A stretch of DNA of 64,000 nt from Paenibacillus endoradicis (GTDB taxonomy: Bacteria; Bacillota; Bacilli; Paenibacillales; Paenibacillaceae): the NCBI RefSeq assembly GCF_024721975.1, contig NZ_JANQBB010000001.1:434001-498000 (forward strand), given 5' to 3'. The notes under the pieces are model-generated. The model saw only the letters and a program-made list of their open reading frames with translations. It did not search any database and was not told where the DNA came from. The translations under genes were made by a program, and so were the position numbers. Positions 38,001 through 46,619 of the stretch are shown piece after piece. How positions within the stretch are numbered: the first letter of the stretch is position 1; the number at the start of each line of letters is the position of its first letter.

Positions 38001-38174
38001 TCTTACATCTTCACCCTTCACATTGGCTGCGACATAACCTGCAACGACACCGCCTGCTAATAAGCCACCAAATATGACGAATAATAGAATCCATTTGAAT
38101 GTTAAGAAACTAATAAGTGCAAACCAACGCCATTTTCCATAAGGAAGTGGCTGTGATTGTTGTTCCTCATGCAT
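35088..38174 (-). CDS. Class A penicillin-binding protein (PBP1A family) with C-terminal FN3 domains
   Basis: Bifunctional peptidoglycan glycosyltransferase/transpeptidase, membrane-anchored outside the cell. 1028 residues: membrane helix about 20-48; GT51 domain with catalytic EDSHFFEH (Glu113) and GGSTITQQLARR; transpeptidase with S427-x-x-K430 in GSTMK, SMN at 487-489 and KTGST at 623-627; then a linker, a fibronectin type III domain (about 840-920), a Pro/Asp/Gly-rich spacer and a second FN3 domain (about 955-1028). ATG 38174 is chosen for its upstream GAGGAGG; the open frame extends 40 codons further without support. FN3 tails suggest wall or polysaccharide binding. Confidence 0.95.
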   Translation of the reverse strand: MHEEQQSQPLPYGKWRWFALISFLTFKWILLFVIFGGLLAGGVVAGYVAANVKGEDVRSQSYIQSKVAEYSMTGYVYFNDETLVGQLRTDEDRIVVTYDDIPQIAIDALVATEDSHFFEHPGIDVWGLGRAVKEKLFNEDTQTGGSTITQQLARRVFLNLDRTDSRKIKEIFLSLRMERFLKKEEIITAYLNKMPFGNGSNGYQVFGIQAAAKGIFGIEDLSKLNVAQAAYLAGLPQLPSTYTAFTGSGQYNEKGIENAIKRQGVVLSRMLETGKIDKDQYNSALAFDIRASIAEPTEKAYNTYPFLMLEAEREAAKVLLLQKNKELTAEDLKLPENASLIEDAREELLRGGYHVHTTINKDIYDIMREIGSNPENFTPDSSEKGVEQVGAMLIDHTTGAILGMIEGRDFYQEQLNHATQMIRQPGSTMKTIAAYLPAIDKGLIQPASIIDDAPLILQDGQKGFHIPMNANRKFTGLVTARNALNRSMNIPALKIYNEELTIPVALDFVKELGITTIAESDYSAKTGVIGGLLNGVTVEELTNAYGAIPNKGVFNDAFMIAKITDTNGKVVYEHQDMPKQVVSEQSAFLMSDMLRTVISDGAGTAHALAGQLKAYKDIDFGGKTGSTQSYGDVWFVGFSPDVTLGVWAGYEKPTHTLTTTGRTRARSIWALIMNQLTEKQSQLFVNKEFTQPDDIVKATVSSTSGLLPSSLNKQAGLVVTDWFNRQFIPKKVDDTLINMKVIEYNGINYVPNSLTPEDMLVEKLVIVRKMPLDQLMLDLKNAQSKLSAESRRDLSVYVPADAGRDAPSITDPRVDDGSLPDAPSSVRLNNGVLTFSNSKAADIVGYRVFRSVNNGEFEKYGNSIIYSKDSYSITVDTNPAEFTSFYVVAVDVVGKQSSPSLSVTSGLWNPMPETDPGTDPTDPSIPTNPDGGDNGGSVALPLPAAPSGLYAEYSGLNLIISWSPNPLSEQVSNYHVYYSAANDGNYQLLGSTNGTSIEHSGVQPGGAYIITAENQTGESSQSTKLVVQ

Positions 38175-38560
38175 GTTTTCACATTCCTCCTCTAGCATAA
38201 CGGAAATATTATACCATAAATATGTTAGCCAAGTATATCGTTCATACAAAAGCTCATGCCCGATGGCTCCTTTATTAGTAGAAGCAATCTTCAAATTATG
38301 ACAATTTATGTATCATTAATGAAATGATTTTTTTTTTCTATATACGTTTCATTAATTAATAATTAGACGGTGTTTATAGGTCATTAGTTGCATTATTTGG
38401 AAATATAAAGCGCTTTATTGTCGAATGATAAAAATGCATCTAAAGTGCTATTTGTATTGCATTGAAGTAAATTATGAAACCATCTTTGGGAAATGATGTA
38501 TTATTTATTGTAATCATGTAAAATGAATATGATTGACAATATAGGTAAAGGAGGAGGGGA
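38175..38560. other. Intergenic region between the PBP gene and nfeD
   Basis: Divergent promoter region. It contains the perfect 14-base palindrome ATAAAGCGCTTTAT (38405-38418), which has a cre-like core but lacks the flanking TG and CA, and the sigma-W-like promoter at 38475-38500. No gene. Confidence 0.6.
38475..38500 (+). promoter_or_regulatory. Sigma-W-like (ECF) promoter of nfeD-floT
   Basis: TGAAAC (38475-38480), exactly 16 bases, then TGTA (38497-38500). The sigma-W consensus is TGAAAC-N16-CGTA, so there is one mismatch. The Bacillus homologues yuaF-floT are sigma-W targets. Confidence 0.6.
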
Positions 38561-39088
38561 ATGGAAACTTTATACTGGGGATGCCTCATATTCGGTATTT
38601 TGTATACCATTGTTGTCGTTATTTTTGGCGATGTTCTAGAAGGAGCACTCGATGCTTCACTGGAATGGCTTCAATTAGACAATCTACCATTAATTCAGCC
38701 AATCACTCTAGTTGGTGGATTAGCTATCTTTGGTGGAGCCGGAATCTTGCTTATGCACTACACGGATTTCGCAACAGCAATGGTAATCTTAATATCGATA
38801 TGCATCGGAATCATTGGCATAATTCTTATTTACTTTGTGTATGTGAAGCCAATGGAGAACGCAGAAATGTCAACCAGCTATTCGATGTTAGAACTGGTAG
38901 GTAAGGAAGCTGTTGTTACTACTCCTGTTCCAGTTGAGGGGTTTGGAGAAGTGATTGTGAAGACAATCGCAGGCATTACGAGCCATATTGCTGCAAGTTA
39001 TGATAAGCAACCAATTGCAGCAGGCAATCATGTCGTCGTTGTAGAAGTCCATGAAAGTATACTTTATGTTGCAGAAATTCATTTGTAA
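38561..39088 (+). CDS. NfeD-like membrane protein, flotillin partner (YuaF-like)
   Basis: 175 residues: about three membrane helices (1-25, 45-65, 72-95), then a soluble OB-fold domain (about 105-175) with GKEAVVTTPVPVEGFGEV. NfeD proteins act with flotillins in membrane microdomain organisation. GGAGGAGGGG precedes ATG 38561, and floT follows after 21 bases, so the pair is an operon like yuaFG. Confidence 0.93.
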   Translation: METLYWGCLIFGILYTIVVVIFGDVLEGALDASLEWLQLDNLPLIQPITLVGGLAIFGGAGILLMHYTDFATAMVILISICIGIIGIILIYFVYVKPMENAEMSTSYSMLELVGKEAVVTTPVPVEGFGEVIVKTIAGITSHIAASYDKQPIAAGNHVVVVEVHESILYVAEIHL

Positions 39089-39109
39089 AAACGAGGAGGT
39101 AATTTAAAA

Positions 39110-40642
39110 GTGAACGAAGCGATGATAGTTCCTTTGATCGTAGTTGGTATTATTTTAATTATTGGTTTAGCATTTTGGGCAAGATACAAAACGGTTAGTC
39201 CTGACGAGGCGATGTTAATTACCGGATCATTTCTGGGTACGCGTAATACATCTGTAGATGAATCAGGCCGTAAGGTGAAAATTATACGAGGTGGCGGAGC
39301 GTTCATACTTCCAATATTTCAACAGGCACAATTCCTATCTCTTTTGTCTCATAAATTAGATATTGCTACCCCAGAAGTGTATTCTGCACAAGGTGTACCT
39401 GTGTTCTCAAATGGTGTAGCTATTATTAAAATTGGTGGTGCTGTTGAAGACATTGCGACAGCAGCTGAGCAATTTTTAGGTAAACCTACTGAAGCGTTGA
39501 AAAGTGAAGCTCAAGAAGTTTTGGAAGGACACTTACGAGCAATTCTAGGGATGATGACTGTTGAAGAAATTTATCGTAATCGTGATAAATTCGCTCAAGA
39601 AGTGCAAGGTGTTGCAGCTCGTGATTTGAAGAAGATGGGTCTTGTTATTGTTTCATTTACGATTAAAGATGTACGAGATAAACATGGGTATTTAGATGCA
39701 CTTGGTAAGCCAAGAATTGCTGCAGTTAAGCGTGATGCCGAAATTGCTGAAGCGGAAGCAGCGCGTGATGCTACCATTCAAAAGGCACTAGCAACGGAAG
39801 CAGCACAAAAAGCTGAACTAATGAAAGATACAAATATTTCTGAAGCTGAACGTGATAAAGAAATGAAAATTGCTTCCTTTAAAAAGGATCAAGACACAGC
39901 AAAAGCAGAAGCGGACCAAGCGTATGCGATTCAAGAAGCAAAAGCTAAGCAGTCTGTAGTTGAAGAACAGATGCGTGTTGAACTCGTTCGTAAAGAACGT
40001 GAGATTGATCTGGAAGGAAAAGAAATACTTAGACGTGAGAAGCAATTTGATGCCGAAGTGAAAAAGAAAGCAGATGCTGATCGTTATGCTGTTGAACAGG
40101 CCGCAGAAGCAAATAAAGTGAAACAATTGAAAGAAGCAGACGCCATTCAATACCGTATTGAAGCGGAAGCGAGAGCAAATGCTGAACAAGTGCGTTTGGA
40201 AGGTATTGCAATTGCTGATGTTGAGCGCGCTCAGGGTACTGCAACTGCAGAAGTTATTCGCTTGAAAGGATTAGCTGAAGCCGAAGCGAAGGAGAAATTA
40301 GCAATAGCATTTGAGAAGTTCGGAGAAGCTGCTGTATTAGATATTGTACTGAAAATGCTTCCTGAATTAGCAGGAAAAGTTGCTGAGCCAATTAGTGCAA
40401 TCGATAAACTATCGATCGTTGATACAGGAAATGGTGAAGGTGCAGCTAGATTAAGTAATTATGTTACTTCTTTAATGGCTACAGCACCAGAAATGCTTGA
40501 AAATGTAACGGGTATTAATGTGAATGAGCTTATTCAAAAGTTTGTTAACGTAGACAAGAAACAACCTGATATTATCGAGCAAACGTTAGCAGCAGTTGTA
40601 AATAACGAAAAAAAAGTGATTGACACTAGTACTGATTTGTAA
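39110..40642 (+). CDS. floT: Flotillin-like protein
   Basis: Membrane-scaffold protein of functional membrane microdomains. 510 residues: one N-terminal hydrophobic hairpin (about 5-25), a PHB/SPFH domain (about 25-190), then a long Glu/Ala/Lys-rich coiled coil (about 205-400) with the usual EAEA repeats, and a C-terminal oligomerisation part. GTG 39110 is the start, behind GAGGAGGT. Together with the NfeD gene and a sigma-W-like promoter this matches the Bacillus yuaFG locus. Confidence 0.96.
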   Translation: MNEAMIVPLIVVGIILIIGLAFWARYKTVSPDEAMLITGSFLGTRNTSVDESGRKVKIIRGGGAFILPIFQQAQFLSLLSHKLDIATPEVYSAQGVPVFSNGVAIIKIGGAVEDIATAAEQFLGKPTEALKSEAQEVLEGHLRAILGMMTVEEIYRNRDKFAQEVQGVAARDLKKMGLVIVSFTIKDVRDKHGYLDALGKPRIAAVKRDAEIAEAEAARDATIQKALATEAAQKAELMKDTNISEAERDKEMKIASFKKDQDTAKAEADQAYAIQEAKAKQSVVEEQMRVELVRKEREIDLEGKEILRREKQFDAEVKKKADADRYAVEQAAEANKVKQLKEADAIQYRIEAEARANAEQVRLEGIAIADVERAQGTATAEVIRLKGLAEAEAKEKLAIAFEKFGEAAVLDIVLKMLPELAGKVAEPISAIDKLSIVDTGNGEGAARLSNYVTSLMATAPEMLENVTGINVNELIQKFVNVDKKQPDIIEQTLAAVVNNEKKVIDTSTDL

Positions 40643-40671
40643 TCTATCGATCGATAACTGAATATATATAA

Positions 40672-40705
40672 TAAAAAGGACTGCATCGAAATGCAGTCCT
40701 TTTTG
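40672..40705. terminator. Bidirectional terminator between floT and rpsD
   Basis: AAAAAGGACTGCAT and ATGCAGTCCTTTTT form a perfect stem closed by CGAA; both strands end in T-runs. Serves the convergent floT and rpsD. Confidence 0.9.
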
Positions 40706-40714
40706 TACCGAATA

Positions 40715-41314
40715 TTAACGGCTGTAGAACTCGACAATTTGTTGCAAGTCGATTTCTTGAGAAAGTTCAGCACGTTCAGCAAGACGAGTGTATTTACCCT
40801 CAACTGCTGATTCGTTGAACTCAATGTAACCAGGAAGGTGCACACGAGATTCGATAGCTTCCTTAACTGATTTCATGCTACGGCTACGTTCACGAAGACC
40901 AATTACATCGCCAACAGAAACGGAGTAAGATGCAATGTCAACTTTTTTACCGTTTACTGTGATGTGACCGTGAGCAACTAGCTGACGAGCACCAGCACGA
41001 GTGTTAGCAAAAGCTAGACGGTAAACTAGGTTGTCAAGGCGGCTTTCAAGAAGCACGATGAAGTTATCACCAGCAATACCCTTGATTTTCGTAGCTTTAA
41101 CGAATAGATTGTGGAATTGTTTTTCGCTCAAACCGTACATGTGGCGAAGTTTTTGTTTTTCCATAAGTTGTAGACCATAACCACTGATCTTGCGACGAGA
41201 GTTAGGGCCGTGTTGGCCTGGAGGGAAAGCTCTTTTCAAGTCTTTACCTGTACCGCTTAGAGAAATTCCAAGGCGGCGGCTTAATTTAAATTTAGGACCA
41301 GTATAACGTGACAT
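40715..41314 (-). CDS. rpsD: 30S ribosomal protein S4
   Basis: Primary 16S rRNA-binding protein of the small subunit. 199 residues with the S4 RNA-binding domain in [20 protein letters not shown] and [15 protein letters not shown]. It begins [16 protein letters not shown] without the cysteine zinc motif found in some S4 proteins (C- form). GAAGGAG precedes ATG 41314. A single-gene unit with a long leader, as in Bacillus, where S4 represses its own translation. Confidence 0.98.
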   Translation of the reverse strand: MSRYTGPKFKLSRRLGISLSGTGKDLKRAFPPGQHGPNSRRKISGYGLQLMEKQKLRHMYGLSEKQFHNLFVKATKIKGIAGDNFIVLLESRLDNLVYRLAFANTRAGARQLVAHGHITVNGKKVDIASYSVSVGDVIGLRERSRSMKSVKEAIESRVHLPGYIEFNESAVEGKYTRLAERAELSQEIDLQQIVEFYSR

Positions 41315-41490
41315 GTGTCGATTAACTCCTTCATCAAATGAAATTATTGAGGATGGGGTTGTGTTTCGCGGATAAGAAGGTTATAAAGTAAGAATTCATT
41401 CTTACACTGCCCCGCACATCAGCCGCAGGCTTGACAGTCCTTACATATCCTGAGGGTGACACAAAACCGTACGCCCTAATACCATCATTC
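41315..41490 (-). promoter_or_regulatory. rpsD leader, probable S4 autoregulatory RNA
   Basis: About 175 untranslated bases separate the promoter from the rpsD start. The segment has several complementary stretches (for example GTAAGAATGAATTCTTAC and a GC-rich GCCTGCGGCTGATG part), consistent with the pseudoknotted S4-binding leader known for Bacillota rpsD. Recognition is by position and partial resemblance, not by covariance search. Confidence 0.65.
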
Positions 41491-41494
41491 ATAT

Positions 41495-41522
41495 ATTATA
41501 AAGTTTTACACTTAAAAGTCAA
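41495..41522 (-). promoter_or_regulatory. Sigma-A promoter of rpsD
   Basis: On the minus strand: TTGACT (41522-41517), 16 bases, TATAAT (41500-41495). A strong promoter as expected for a ribosomal protein gene. Confidence 0.8.
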
Positions 41523-41681
41523 GAAATGAAATAAAACTAGCACTTTTAAATATATTTGTAGATAAGTGCCTAAAGTCCTAATATTTTGAAGGTTGTTAGT
41601 GCAAAGTTCTCAAAAATAGAGTATGATATGGAAGAGAAAGCTCATCTCCTTAGGAATTACAAGGGAAGGGTTGGGTGTGTG

Positions 41682-43580
41682 ATGATGGACGGAACTATTG
41701 GATTAAATAAACCAACAATTTGGTTTGCAGATGAAGATTTCCATGATGCAGATGAACCGTACCTTCCAGAACTATTAACTGAAAGTTATAAGTCTTGGTA
41801 CGATGATGCTGAGGACATGAAATTATGTATGTCTGGAATATTTAGACTGTACACTAAAGCGAATAGTTACTTTGGTAATCATTCGGAGTTATCGTTACCC
41901 GTGAGCGTGCTGCAGTTAGATGCTCAAATGAGTCGTGCAGCAGAATTATGTTTAGAGCAAGGACAATTTATTCAATTCAACTATGAGAACATTCAATATA
42001 GCGCGATACTTGTTAAGCGTAGAAGAGATTCTGTTGCTTTTGCAACTTTTGTGTATGCAACGAAAGTAGATCAAGCGATATCGGATATCGAACTTGAAGC
42101 ATATATGAAACATTTCCGAGTACATTTTTATCGTATCTTTGAAAGTGTATTTGTGAAAGAAATTATGATCCAGAAAACATTGATCGACAAAGAAGCTAGT
42201 CACCGTGAACGTTTATTTCTAATTTCTAAGCGATTATATGATCAGATCAATGCTGAAAGTGTCGTTCGTGAAGTGTTGTATAGTCTTGAGGATCTTTATC
42301 AAGATTCCGAAATTTATTTGTATCTTTCACAAGATCACTTAGAAGGTGATGCTCGTGTTCGTCCTCTTGAATTTCGAAACTCAGCGAATGATATTGTGAC
42401 GGAAGCGTTTTTGGAAGGTAAGTGTTGCATTGATCGTGAGCAGAATGGATATATCAAACTAGCGATACCGATGAATGGAAAGCAAGCTGCTTATGGTGTA
42501 CTTTGTATTGAAATAAAAAATTCTCATTGGGATGAATCTGATTTGCCTGCATTTATGTTAATTGCAGATACTGCAGGTTCTGCATTTGAGAATGCAAAGT
42601 TGTATGAGCAATCCAATTTACTCATTAATGAATTGAAAATCATTAATGACATGACAAAGCGTTTGAATCAATCTTTACGTTCTAAAGAAATATTCCAATT
42701 TGCAACATCAGAGTTGATGAAAATATTTGAAGCAGATTACTGCTGTGTGTTACAACTTGATCGTGAGAGCAATGAGTTCAAGATGAAAGCAAGTAATCAT
42801 GAAGCATTAGTAGGAAAGACCTACTCTATTGATTACGGATTTACTGGGATTGTGTACCGTACGAAAGAAGCGTTGATTACTTCTGATTATTGGAATACAC
42901 AACCTGTATCCTCAGAATTAATGGATGATACAAATTCTCGCTCCTTGATCGGAGCACCTATTTTCGTAGAAGGTGAAGTTGTAGGTGTGATTCTTGTTAC
43001 GCATCGAGATGCTAATCATTTCTCATATGATAATTACAAATTGCTTCAAGTTATGAGTTCTCATATTGGTTTAGCTGTAACGAATGCTTCTTTACATGCT
43101 GAGATGCGAAAAATGGTCATAACTGATAATTTAACAAATTTACATGCACGTCATTATTTGAACGAGCAAATCCAGCGTCGTCAACGTTCAGACGCGCAAG
43201 GTTCATTGATTCTTGTTGATATAGATTTCTTCAAAAATGTCAATGATACGTATGGTCATCAAGTAGGTGATCGTATTCTTATTCAAGTTAGTGCAATCAT
43301 TCGTTCTTCTATTCGTAATGGTGATATCGCAGCAAGATGGGGTGGGGAAGAGTTGGCGATCTATTTGCCAAATGTCCATGCTTCACGTGCCATTCAAATT
43401 GCGGAGCGCGTAAGAATTAGAGTAGAGAATGAAACGGATCCGAAAGTTACTGTATCATGCGGAATTTCTGAGTGGGAATCTGGTCAAGATAAGATTAGTG
43501 TAGAATCACTTTTCTATCGCGCAGATATGGCGTTGTACGAGTCAAAGAAGAATGGTAGAAATCGTATTAATATTGGATAA
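41682..43580 (+). CDS. dgcP: GAF-domain diguanylate cyclase (DgcP/YtrP-like)
   Basis: Makes cyclic di-GMP from two GTP. 632 residues from ATG 41682, behind a GGGAAGGG run; an ATG three bases on is also possible, and the open frame extends upstream to a TTG at 41586. An N-terminal sensory part and GAF domain(s) (up to about 470; LIGAPIFVEGEVVGVI is a GAF core) precede the GGDEF domain with DIDFFKNVNDTYGH and the active-site RWGGEELAIYLP. Its position beside rpsD matches Bacillus dgcP (ytrP), which supports orthology. No membrane helices, so it is cytosolic. Confidence 0.9.
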   Translation: MMDGTIGLNKPTIWFADEDFHDADEPYLPELLTESYKSWYDDAEDMKLCMSGIFRLYTKANSYFGNHSELSLPVSVLQLDAQMSRAAELCLEQGQFIQFNYENIQYSAILVKRRRDSVAFATFVYATKVDQAISDIELEAYMKHFRVHFYRIFESVFVKEIMIQKTLIDKEASHRERLFLISKRLYDQINAESVVREVLYSLEDLYQDSEIYLYLSQDHLEGDARVRPLEFRNSANDIVTEAFLEGKCCIDREQNGYIKLAIPMNGKQAAYGVLCIEIKNSHWDESDLPAFMLIADTAGSAFENAKLYEQSNLLINELKIINDMTKRLNQSLRSKEIFQFATSELMKIFEADYCCVLQLDRESNEFKMKASNHEALVGKTYSIDYGFTGIVYRTKEALITSDYWNTQPVSSELMDDTNSRSLIGAPIFVEGEVVGVILVTHRDANHFSYDNYKLLQVMSSHIGLAVTNASLHAEMRKMVITDNLTNLHARHYLNEQIQRRQRSDAQGSLILVDIDFFKNVNDTYGHQVGDRILIQVSAIIRSSIRNGDIAARWGGEELAIYLPNVHASRAIQIAERVRIRVENETDPKVTVSCGISEWESGQDKISVESLFYRADMALYESKKNGRNRINIG

Positions 43581-43609
43581 TGTTGATTTTTATTAATATT
43601 GAATTATGA

Positions 43610-43657
43610 GTGGCTGAATATGAACTGCACGATGCAGTTTATATTCAGCCACTTTTT
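43610..43657 (+). terminator. Rho-independent terminator after dgcP
   Basis: GTGGCTGAATAT and ATATTCAGCCAC, with an inner AACTGC/GCAGTT helix, form a long stem closed by ACGA and followed by TTTTT. Confidence 0.9.
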
Positions 43658-43733
43658 GGTTTGTAATATCGAATAAGATTAGTGAGAAAGAGTCACTCTA
43701 ACAACGTAGCATTAAAGAGAGGGTGATTTGAAC

Positions 43734-44450
43734 ATGAGAAGAATTAATTGGCGTATTAGAGTAACGATTATATTATGTGCAGTTCTATTACAAGGATGTA
43801 GCATAATCACTGGTAATAGAACTGGTGATGATTGGTTGGAGCTTGTACATGCAGGCATCACTGCTGAAGATGACTTTCGTTTTGATGGCTCGGTTGCCAT
43901 GGGTTTTACAGATGGTATTGCGTTAACTCCGTACTCATTCGAAGGGGAAATACAGAGTCATAAACAAATTGCATTATATGTAAAAGAAAAGAACAGTCTT
44001 GTGCGTAATCCAGTTAATGATCTGGATTTTATTGCGATGAATTACAGTAATGCTGAAATTGTCTATGAAGGTTTGGATAAAGAACAAGAGCAAAGTATCG
44101 TAGTTATTCAAGTCACTGCAGACGAAGAGGCGGCTACAAGTCGTTGGAAGGATCAATTAGAGCAAGAATTAACTAGCGTTACAATACAAGCCATTGGTGC
44201 GGCAGAAGAGGGTAGCAGCAATGTGAAGCTCGTTCAACAGGAAGCTCGTGAAGCTGAAGCAGCGCTAGCTGAGATGCTGAAAGAACTTAAAGTAAGCATG
44301 AAGTATACGATAACGATTGATAAGTTGAGAGCGAAGCCATTGAAGATGGAAGAGTATGTGGATCTACACTATAAGAAAAATGGATCACCGCTTAATGAAT
44401 ATCGTAAAACTAACATAAAATTTGACTTGGATGGACTAGAGGCAGGTTAA
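43734..44450 (+). CDS. Putative lipoprotein of unknown function, 238 aa
   Basis: A short basic N-terminus and hydrophobic core end in LLQGC, a clear lipobox. The mature part has beta-rich stretches and a helical middle (EAREAEAALAEMLKELK), with no domain I recognise. GAGGGTGA precedes ATG 43734. Genes of this look are common in spore formers, sometimes resembling the GerM/LppX class, but I cannot support a name. Confidence 0.75.
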   Translation: MRRINWRIRVTIILCAVLLQGCSIITGNRTGDDWLELVHAGITAEDDFRFDGSVAMGFTDGIALTPYSFEGEIQSHKQIALYVKEKNSLVRNPVNDLDFIAMNYSNAEIVYEGLDKEQEQSIVVIQVTADEEAATSRWKDQLEQELTSVTIQAIGAAEEGSSNVKLVQQEAREAEAALAEMLKELKVSMKYTITIDKLRAKPLKMEEYVDLHYKKNGSPLNEYRKTNIKFDLDGLEAG

Positions 44451-44544
44451 TCTTAACTCCATTACTGCAAAAGTTATGTTGAAGTGATAAAGTAGTAATA
44501 GAAATTGATATAATAATTAGTTGAAAGTTCGAGGAGGTTTTTCA

Positions 44545-45669
44545 ATGAGGGATCCAAGATTGAAACGTTTAGCACAAAATTTAGTGCAATATTCAATCAA
44601 TGTACAACAAGGCGAGAATATTTTGATTGAGATGATCGGCGAAGAGACTGAACTCGTTAAATGTTTAATCGAAGAAGTCGCAGCTCGCGGAGGTCATCCA
44701 TTTGTTGAATTGAGCGATCGTTCTGTTCTGCGAACGCTTTTACAACATGCAACAGAAGAACAAATAACACTTTGGGCAGAGCTAGATCTAGCTCGCATGA
44801 AAAAAATGGATGGATATATTGGTGTACGTGCAGGTAATAATGTAAATGAGCTTCAAGGTGTTCCGGCGGAAAAGATGAAATGGTACGAACAAATTCATCG
44901 TACGAAAGTACATATGGAACAACGAGTTAAGAAAACGAAATGGGTTATATTACGTTATCCAAATGCATCTATGGCACAATTAGCGCAAATGAATACGGAG
45001 TCATTCGAAGATTTCTATTTCAATGTATGTAATCTTGATTATGCAAAAATGGAACTAGCAATGGAACCATTATTTGAGCGGATGAAAACAACGGATCAAG
45101 TACGAATTGTATCACCAGGCACTGATCTTTCATTCTCTATTAAAGGTATAGGAGCTAAAAAATGTTCAGGTCATCGTAATATACCAGATGGGGAGGTTTT
45201 CTCAGCACCAGTGAGAGATTCTGTCCAAGGAACGATTCATTATAATACACCGACAGTATACTCAGGAACGACATTCCAAAATATTAAATTAACATTTGAG
45301 AATGGGAAAATCGTTGGAGCCGAAGCCGGAGATCAGACTGATAAACTGAATCAAATACTCGATACAGACGAAGATGCGCGTTACATTGGAGAATTTGCGA
45401 TAGGTTTTAATCCGTACATCTTGAATCCAATGAATGATATTTTATTCGATGAGAAGATAGCAGGAAGCTTACACTTTACTCCAGGCCAATGTTACGAAGA
45501 ATGTAACAACGGTAATAATAATAGCTCTATTCATTGGGATCTTGTATTAATACAACGTCCAGAGTATGGTGGCGGAGAAATCTACTTTGATGGAGAATTA
45601 ATTAGAAAAGATGGGCAATTTGTTGTCGATGATCTACTGGCATTAAATGCTGAACATCTGATTTCGTAA
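44545..45669 (+). CDS. M29-family aminopeptidase (AmpS/PepS-like)
   Basis: Cobalt/zinc-dependent leucyl-type aminopeptidase that trims peptides in the cytosol. 374 residues. Metal-ligand segments characteristic of M29 are IPDGEVFSAPV (Glu), RYIGEFAIG (Glu), GSLHFTPG (His) and SIHWDLVL (His and Asp). GAGGAGG precedes ATG 44545. It lies upstream of the HPr-like gene in the same direction with about 100 bases between. Confidence 0.93.
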   Translation: MRDPRLKRLAQNLVQYSINVQQGENILIEMIGEETELVKCLIEEVAARGGHPFVELSDRSVLRTLLQHATEEQITLWAELDLARMKKMDGYIGVRAGNNVNELQGVPAEKMKWYEQIHRTKVHMEQRVKKTKWVILRYPNASMAQLAQMNTESFEDFYFNVCNLDYAKMELAMEPLFERMKTTDQVRIVSPGTDLSFSIKGIGAKKCSGHRNIPDGEVFSAPVRDSVQGTIHYNTPTVYSGTTFQNIKLTFENGKIVGAEAGDQTDKLNQILDTDEDARYIGEFAIGFNPYILNPMNDILFDEKIAGSLHFTPGQCYEECNNGNNNSSIHWDLVLIQRPEYGGGEIYFDGELIRKDGQFVVDDLLALNAEHLIS

Positions 45670-45769
45670 TAAGTTTATTTGAATTATTATGGAAACTACT
45701 TGAAGGAAGTTGCGTTTCAAGGTATGATTGTAACTGAAAAACCTTATTACTATTATGGAGGGATCTCCC

Positions 45770-46012
45770 ATGTCTAATAACGCCGCAATTGTTGAAATTT
45801 CTCAAGCAGCAGGCAAATTCACTTCTTCAATCGTACTACAAGCAGAAAGTAAATACATCGATGTTAAAAGTATTCTAGGTCTATTTACAACTTTAGTTGG
45901 CGGTCACGCTTATGAACTGCATGTTCATGGTCCTGATGCAGCTGAAGCTAAAGTAGCTATGGCAGATGTTTTCGCAAAACATAACTTGAATGTAACAATT
46001 ATAACTGAGTAA
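45770..46012 (+). CDS. HPr/Crh-like protein lacking the active-site histidine
   Basis: 80 residues from ATG 45770, behind GGAGGG. From about residue 10 it aligns with HPr from its first helix on: AAGKFTSSIVL matches the ASKF part, and YIDVKSILGL matches the region around regulatory Ser46 (VNLKSIMG). The first beta strand and the GIHARP segment with His15 are absent, and an in-frame TAA lies only eight codons upstream of the earliest ATG (45755), so they cannot be recovered. It therefore cannot carry phosphate from Enzyme I to permeases, but might still be phosphorylated at the serine and act with CcpA, as Crh does. That role is inference. Confidence 0.75.
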   Translation: MSNNAAIVEISQAAGKFTSSIVLQAESKYIDVKSILGLFTTLVGGHAYELHVHGPDAAEAKVAMADVFAKHNLNVTIITE

Positions 46013-46025
46013 TAAAATGGAAAGG

Positions 46026-46056
46026 GCACTTCTTCCCACGAAGAAGTGCTTTTTTA
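46026..46056 (+). terminator. Rho-independent terminator
   Basis: GCACTTCTTC and GAAGAAGTGC form a perfect stem with a CCAC loop, followed by TTTTTT. It closes the HPr-like gene. Confidence 0.9.
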
Positions 46057-46149
46057 TATATATAATGACTTTATCCTTGTACTATAATTGATTTTCGACT
46101 AATATAAAGAGAGTATAAGTTGTTCGAGAAGCAGTGAAGGAGGGATTCG

Positions 46150-46446
46150 ATGTCTGCACTAGAGAATACTGAATTTTTAAATGAACGAGCACTACGTCTT
46201 CTGCAAGAAGATGCAGCTAAAATAGAGAAGCTAATAGAAGTTCAGATGGCGAATCTTACTACCCGTCAGTGTCCCCTATATGAAGAAGTACTTGACACCC
46301 AAATGTATGGGTTCTCACGTGAAGTTGACTTTGCAGTTCGTATTGGGTTAGTTAATAATAATGATGGTAAAGATATTTTAAGTCGTCTTGAACGTAATTT
46401 GGCGGTATTATATGAGGCACTAGATCAGAAGGGACAATCTCTATAG
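46150..46446 (+). CDS. ylaN: YlaN-family protein
   Basis: 98 residues, all helical, matching YlaN (DUF1507) of Bacillota almost throughout ([21 protein letters not shown], split as [11 protein letters not shown] and [14 protein letters not shown]). YlaN has been linked to iron homeostasis by binding Fur. GAAGGAGG precedes ATG 46150. A terminator overlaps its last codons. Confidence 0.95.
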   Translation: MSALENTEFLNERALRLLQEDAAKIEKLIEVQMANLTTRQCPLYEEVLDTQMYGFSREVDFAVRIGLVNNNDGKDILSRLERNLAVLYEALDQKGQSL

Positions 46447-46463
46447 AGATTGTCTTTTTATAT
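46432..46463 (+). terminator. Terminator overlapping the end of ylaN
   Basis: GACAATCTC (inside the last codons) pairs with GAGATTGTC after the stop codon, followed by TTTTTAT. Confidence 0.85.
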
Positions 46464-46619
46464 TGTAATTAAAATTGTAAGATTATCTATAAAAATGATG
46501 AAGTTTTTGTGAAACTACTTAAAACTGCCAAATGTATCCTGTTTTCAATTGAATAACCTTGATAAAGGATTCTATATCCTTTACAATGTACATATATGGC
46601 ATATTGAGGAGTGAATGAC

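Noticed and set aside
41315..41585. A T-box or other riboswitch between rpsD and dgcP
   Set aside because: The position, promoter and partial pairing fit the S4 autoregulatory leader on the minus strand. No T-box or known aptamer motif was found.
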